A stretch of 64,000 nucleotides of DNA from Staphylococcus lloydii (GTDB lineage: Bacteria; Bacillota; Bacilli; Staphylococcales; Staphylococcaceae): the NCBI RefSeq assembly GCF_015775975.1, contig NZ_CP064056.1, positions 496,001 to 560,000 on the forward strand, read 5' to 3'. The notes below the pieces were generated by a model, which made no database searches, had not been told where the DNA came from, and saw only the letters and a program-made list of their open reading frames with translations. Shown here in pieces: positions 61,402-64,000 of this stretch (position 1 is its first letter; each line of letters opens with the position of its first letter). The position numbers were made by a program, and so were the translations under genes.

Positions 61402-62826
61402 TTAATCATAGCGAATATAAGATACTGTTGTATTATAATATTCTTCGAAACCATGAATGCCATCTGCGCCACCTAAACCAGATTCTCTCCAGCCAGCATG
61501 ATAACCGTTAACTACTTCTTCGGCCTCACAATTAGCATATACTTCACCGAATTTAAGTTGTTCAGTTGCTGACATGACTTCTTTTAAATTTTCAGAGAAG
61601 ATATAAGAAGAAAGGCCAGCATTAGTATGATTAGCTAGATTAATCGCTTCTTCGAAATCAGTATAAGTTACGATTGGAATAACTGGTCCAAAGATTTCAT
61701 TTTTGAAAGCTTCATCTTCTGGATTTACATTATCTAAAATAGTTGGTGCATAATAATAACCGCTACTTTCTATTTTATGGCCACCCGTTACTAACTTAGC
61801 GCCATTATCGACGGCTTGTTTAACTTTGCTATCGATACTGTCTAGTTGTTTTTGATTGATAATGGCACCGTAATCGGTATTTTCATCAAATGGGTCTCCA
61901 ACTTTTAATGCTTTCATTTTTGTTGTTAATTTAGCAACAAAGTCATCATGAACCTCGTCATGAACAAGTATTCTTTCAGGACAAGTACACACTTGACCAG
62001 CATTATTTATTCGTGCTGTAACTATATAATCCACTGCTTTATCAAGATTTGCGTTTGCAGTCACAAGTACAGGTGCATTACCACCTAATTCTAAATTGAC
62101 TTTTTTAACATTACTAGCACTATTTTCAAATACCGATTTACCGGCTTTCATACTTCCTGTTAATGAAATAAGTTGTATATCAGGATGTTGAGCCAATTGC
62201 GTTCCAACTGTTTCTCCTGTGCCAGGTAATATTTGAACTAGGCCAGCTGGAATTGTAGATTGTTTAAATAGTTGCGCTAATTTTAAAGTAAGCAATGATG
62301 TTTCTTCACTAGGTTTAATAACGACAGAACAACCGGTAATTAGCGCTGGGATGACTTTACGCATTAAGACTAATATAGGCGCATTCCATGGCACAATACC
62401 GGCTGTGACACCGATAGGTTTTTTCGTTAACTGTATCGTTTCATTTTCACGGGTGTTCTGTAATACTTCGCCTTTGTTAGACATGCTTAAACTTGTCATA
62501 TAGTCTATAAATTGTATCGCTTTATCAATCTCGCCAATGGCTGAGGATAAAATTTTACCTTGCTCTTTTACGTAAAATTCTGCTATCTCATTCTTGTTTT
62601 GTTCTAATAAAGGAATTAGCATTTTAACGTGTTCCGCACGTTTGGGTTGTGTTACTTTTTCCCACTCTTGTTGTGCATGTTTAGATTTTTCTACTGCCTC
62701 ATTTACTTCCTCAGCAGTTGCAAACGTAATCGAATCAAATGTTTCACCAGTAGCTGGGTTTATAACATCCATAGATTCTGTTGATTTGCTTTCGATGAAT
62801 TCATTGTTTATAAATAATTGGTTCAT
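61402..62826 (-). CDS. aldA: Aldehyde dehydrogenase, AldA-like (glycolaldehyde/lactaldehyde type)
   Basis: A 474-residue NAD-dependent aldehyde dehydrogenase. Motifs: V-P-W-N-A-P near 145, general base in N-L-E-L-G-G-N near 243, nucleophile in G-Q-V-C-T-C-P-E near 277. The C-terminal stretch (E-A-E-E-V-V-N-G-Y-H-A-G-W-R-E-S-G-L-G-G, near 436-455) is the AldA pattern seen in the E. coli lactaldehyde enzyme. The ATG follows GGAGGTG. It is divergent from mhqR; a QsrR-like palindrome (62916-62930) is in the shared region, so it may answer to electrophile stress. Confidence 0.85.
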   Translation of the reverse strand: MNQLFINNEFIESKSTESMDVINPATGETFDSITFATAEEVNEAVEKSKHAQQEWEKVTQPKRAEHVKMLIPLLEQNKNEIAEFYVKEQGKILSSAIGEIDKAIQFIDYMTSLSMSNKGEVLQNTRENETIQLTKKPIGVTAGIVPWNAPILVLMRKVIPALITGCSVVIKPSEETSLLTLKLAQLFKQSTIPAGLVQILPGTGETVGTQLAQHPDIQLISLTGSMKAGKSVFENSASNVKKVNLELGGNAPVLVTANANLDKAVDYIVTARINNAGQVCTCPERILVHDEVHDDFVAKLTTKMKALKVGDPFDENTDYGAIINQKQLDSIDSKVKQAVDNGAKLVTGGHKIESSGYYYAPTILDNVNPEDEAFKNEIFGPVIPIVTYTDFEEAINLANHTNAGLSSYIFSENLKEVMSATEQLKFGEVYANCEAEEVVNGYHAGWRESGLGGADGIHGFEEYYNTTVSYIRYD

Positions 62827-62915
62827 TTACGACACCTCCACATCATTTAAATACCACGAAATAGCACCTAGGAAACCGAAATAAGGTGAAAGAGAAAGTT
62901 AACTATAGGAAGTCG

Positions 62916-62930
62916 GTATATTTGTTATAC
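62916..62930. promoter_or_regulatory. QsrR-like palindrome GTATA-N5-TATAC
   Basis: Perfect GTATA-TTTGT-TATAC, extended by G and C on each side. This agrees with the pattern reported for the staphylococcal quinone regulator QsrR. It is placed between aldA and mhqR. Confidence 0.5.
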
Positions 62931-62938
62931 CAAAAGTG

Positions 62939-62967
62939 TTGACATACTTTTATGGGCGTCATATAAT
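62939..62967 (+). promoter_or_regulatory. Consensus SigA promoter of mhqR
   Basis: Perfect TTGACA (62939-62944), 17-base spacer, perfect TATAAT (62962-62967). Such a strong promoter would need tight repression. Confidence 0.9.
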
Positions 62968-62985
62968 TATCTCGAATTCGAAATA
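62968..62985. promoter_or_regulatory. MhqR-type operator 1
   Basis: TATCTCGAA-TTCGAAATA, a 9-9 inverted repeat with one mismatch, directly after the -10 box of the mhqR promoter, where it would cover the transcription start. Confidence 0.75.
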
Positions 62986-63005
62986 AATAGGAGGTTGATA
63001 ATACA

Positions 63006-63434
63006 ATGGACCGAACGAAAGCGTCACTTAATTCATTTGTCGGATTAAATCGTACTTTAGATTATTTAGAGCAGATAGTGCGTGAAGATATTAAACAGTA
63101 TGGTTTAAATGTGACTGAGTTTGCAGTGTTAGAATTATTGTATAACAAAGGCGATCAACCTATTCAACGCATACGTCAACGTGTATTAATAGCTAGTAGT
63201 AGCATAAGTTATGTTGTTGATAAATTAGAAGAAAAGGGTTGTGTAGCACGTGTGAAAGATCCTCAAGATAAACGAATTTATAATGCAACTTTGACTGATA
63301 AAGGCCGTTCGTTAATGAATCAAATATTTCCACAACATGCTCAAACGTTAACATCAACTTTTGGAGTATTAACAGAAGAAGAGTTAGATGACTTACAACA
63401 TATATTAAAGAAATTAAGTGCTCAGACTAAATAA
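63006..63434 (+). CDS. mhqR: MarR-family repressor MhqR
   Basis: Repressor of quinone-degrading enzymes. The 142 residues include recognition-helix sequence [15 protein letters not shown] (about 60-74) and wing [10 protein letters not shown] (about 86-95). The identification rests on context: next gene a ring-cleavage dioxygenase, and two copies of the TATCTCGA palindrome at its own promoter and before the dioxygenase gene. In S. aureus and B. subtilis MhqR controls such genes in response to hydroquinones. The ATG follows AGGAGG. Confidence 0.82.
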   Translation: MDRTKASLNSFVGLNRTLDYLEQIVREDIKQYGLNVTEFAVLELLYNKGDQPIQRIRQRVLIASSSISYVVDKLEEKGCVARVKDPQDKRIYNATLTDKGRSLMNQIFPQHAQTLTSTFGVLTEEELDDLQHILKKLSAQTK

Positions 63435-63463
63435 AGTCATAGCACTTTAAAAATAATTATTTA

Positions 63464-63481
63464 TATCTCGAAATCGAGATA
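63464..63481. promoter_or_regulatory. MhqR-type operator 2
   Basis: Perfect 8-2-8 inverted repeat TATCTCGA-AA-TCGAGATA, 25 bases before the dioxygenase gene. It is nearly the same as operator 1. Confidence 0.75.
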
Positions 63482-63506
63482 AATTTATGGAAGAAGGTTT
63501 TTTAAA

Positions 63507-64000
63507 ATGACAAATAATCAATTACTAGGTATTCATCACGTAACCGCAATTACAGACGATGCAGAACGCAATTATAAATTTTTTACTGAAGTATTAGGTA
63601 TGAGATTAGTGAAGAAAACAGTTAACCAAGATGATATTTATACGTATCATACATTTTTTGCTGATGATGTAGGGTCACCAGGAACAGACATGACATTCTT
63701 TGACTTTCCGAACGTACCAAAAGGCGTAAGTGGCACAAACTCAATTTCCAGACCTTCATTTAGAGTACCAGATGATAATGCGTTAGCGTATTATGAACAG
63801 CGTTTCAATGACTTTGGGGTCAAACACGATGGTATACAAACACTATTTGATAAAAAAGTATTGCCTTTTGAAGAAGCTGACGGACAAGTTTATCAACTTG
63901 TATCTGATGAAAATAATAGTGGTGTAGCTCCTGGTAAACCATGGGCAGAAGGTCCAGTGCCAGCTGATAAAGCAATTTATGGTTTAGGTCCAATAGAAAT
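63507..64000 (+). CDS. mhqE: Ring-cleaving dioxygenase MhqE/MhqO (3' end cut by window)
   Basis: The first 164 residues of a VOC-family dioxygenase that opens hydroquinone rings. It starts M-T-N-N-Q-L-L-G-I-H-H-V-T-A-I, with the metal-ligand histidines at 10-11, continues with F-F-A-D-D-V-G-S-P-G-T-D-M-T-F-F-D-F-P (about 50-68), and runs off the window edge in a D-K-A-I-Y-G-L-G-P-I module 2 region. A full protein would be about 310 residues. The ATG is preceded by GAAGAAGG. It is directly downstream of mhqR, with an operator between them; in S. aureus mhqD follows. Confidence 0.88.
   Translation, partial: MTNNQLLGIHHVTAITDDAERNYKFFTEVLGMRLVKKTVNQDDIYTYHTFFADDVGSPGTDMTFFDFPNVPKGVSGTNSISRPSFRVPDDNALAYYEQRFNDFGVKHDGIQTLFDKKVLPFEEADGQVYQLVSDENNSGVAPGKPWAEGPVPADKAIYGLGPIE

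Noticed and set aside
1-64000. Mobile element, prophage, CRISPR array, tRNA or rRNA
   Set aside because: No transposase, integrase, terminal repeats, regularly spaced repeats or recognisable RNA genes were seen; gene content is chromosomal and conserved throughout.

Overview
The window is AT-rich, densely coded chromosomal DNA from a low-GC Gram-positive bacterium, almost certainly a Staphylococcus. The evidence is the residue-level resemblance of several products to known staphylococcal proteins: sortase A, TarI/TarJ/TarL/TarS, CidR/CidA/CidB/CidC, MvaS/MvaA, RocA and NanE/NanR/NanA/NanT. Several proteins differ enough from S. aureus that a coagulase-negative species is more likely; this is an inference and I cannot name the species. 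I see no rRNA, tRNA, CRISPR array, prophage, plasmid origin or insertion sequence. The window cuts two genes: a VraE/VraG-type ABC permease at the left edge, and an MhqE-type ring-cleavage dioxygenase at the right edge.

Layout. 1-9.2 kb: peptide-sensing ABC permease, a small orphan protein, a DASS carboxylate carrier, a DUF819 membrane protein, a maltose-acetyltransferase-like enzyme, a BCCT transporter with a DUF1445 protein, and a small membrane protein. 9.2-19.2 kb: acyltransferase, rocA, a MarR regulator divergent from a keto-acid decarboxylase, ogt, then the upper mevalonate pathway (mvaS divergent from a thiolase-mvaA pair). 19.2-28 kb: a secreted CHAP protein, cidR-cidA-cidB-cidC, a YfcC carrier, and a glucose PTS gene with an antiterminator-controlled leader. 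28-34 kb: small enzymes (VOC, thioesterase, thioredoxin-like, GNAT, two alpha/beta hydrolases, M20 peptidase). 34-42 kb: wall teichoic acid genes tarI-tarJ-tarL-tarS and a long AraC regulator. 42-44 kb: HAD dehalogenase, a frameshifted acetyltransferase and srtA. 44-52 kb: a sialic acid/amino sugar island, nanE, nanR, PTS IICB, nagB, nanK, nanA, nanT. 52-64 kb: flavin and HAD enzymes, D-lactate dehydrogenase, CatE-like dioxygenase, a heterodimeric ABC exporter, zinc-binding lipoprotein, aldA, and mhqR-mhqE.

How the genes work together. Much of the window deals with pyruvate and sugar handling: glucose PTS, CidC pyruvate oxidase, keto-acid decarboxylase, D-lactate dehydrogenase and sialic acid breakdown to ManNAc, pyruvate and fructose-6-P. 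Catabolite control is visible as CcpA (cre) motifs at rocA and nanA and more weakly at cidA. A second theme is electrophile and quinone stress (MhqR, CatE-like, nitroreductase, NQO-type oxidoreductase, VOC proteins). A third is the cell envelope (teichoic acid, sortase, CHAP protein).

I found no wholly novel system. The best leads are regulatory: a three-site 8-3-8 palindrome across the nan island, a paired operator between the MarR gene and the decarboxylase, two MhqR-type operators plus a QsrR-like box, a SigB-like promoter before tarS, a one-base frameshift in an acetyltransferase, and a nine-G tract at a ribosome binding site.
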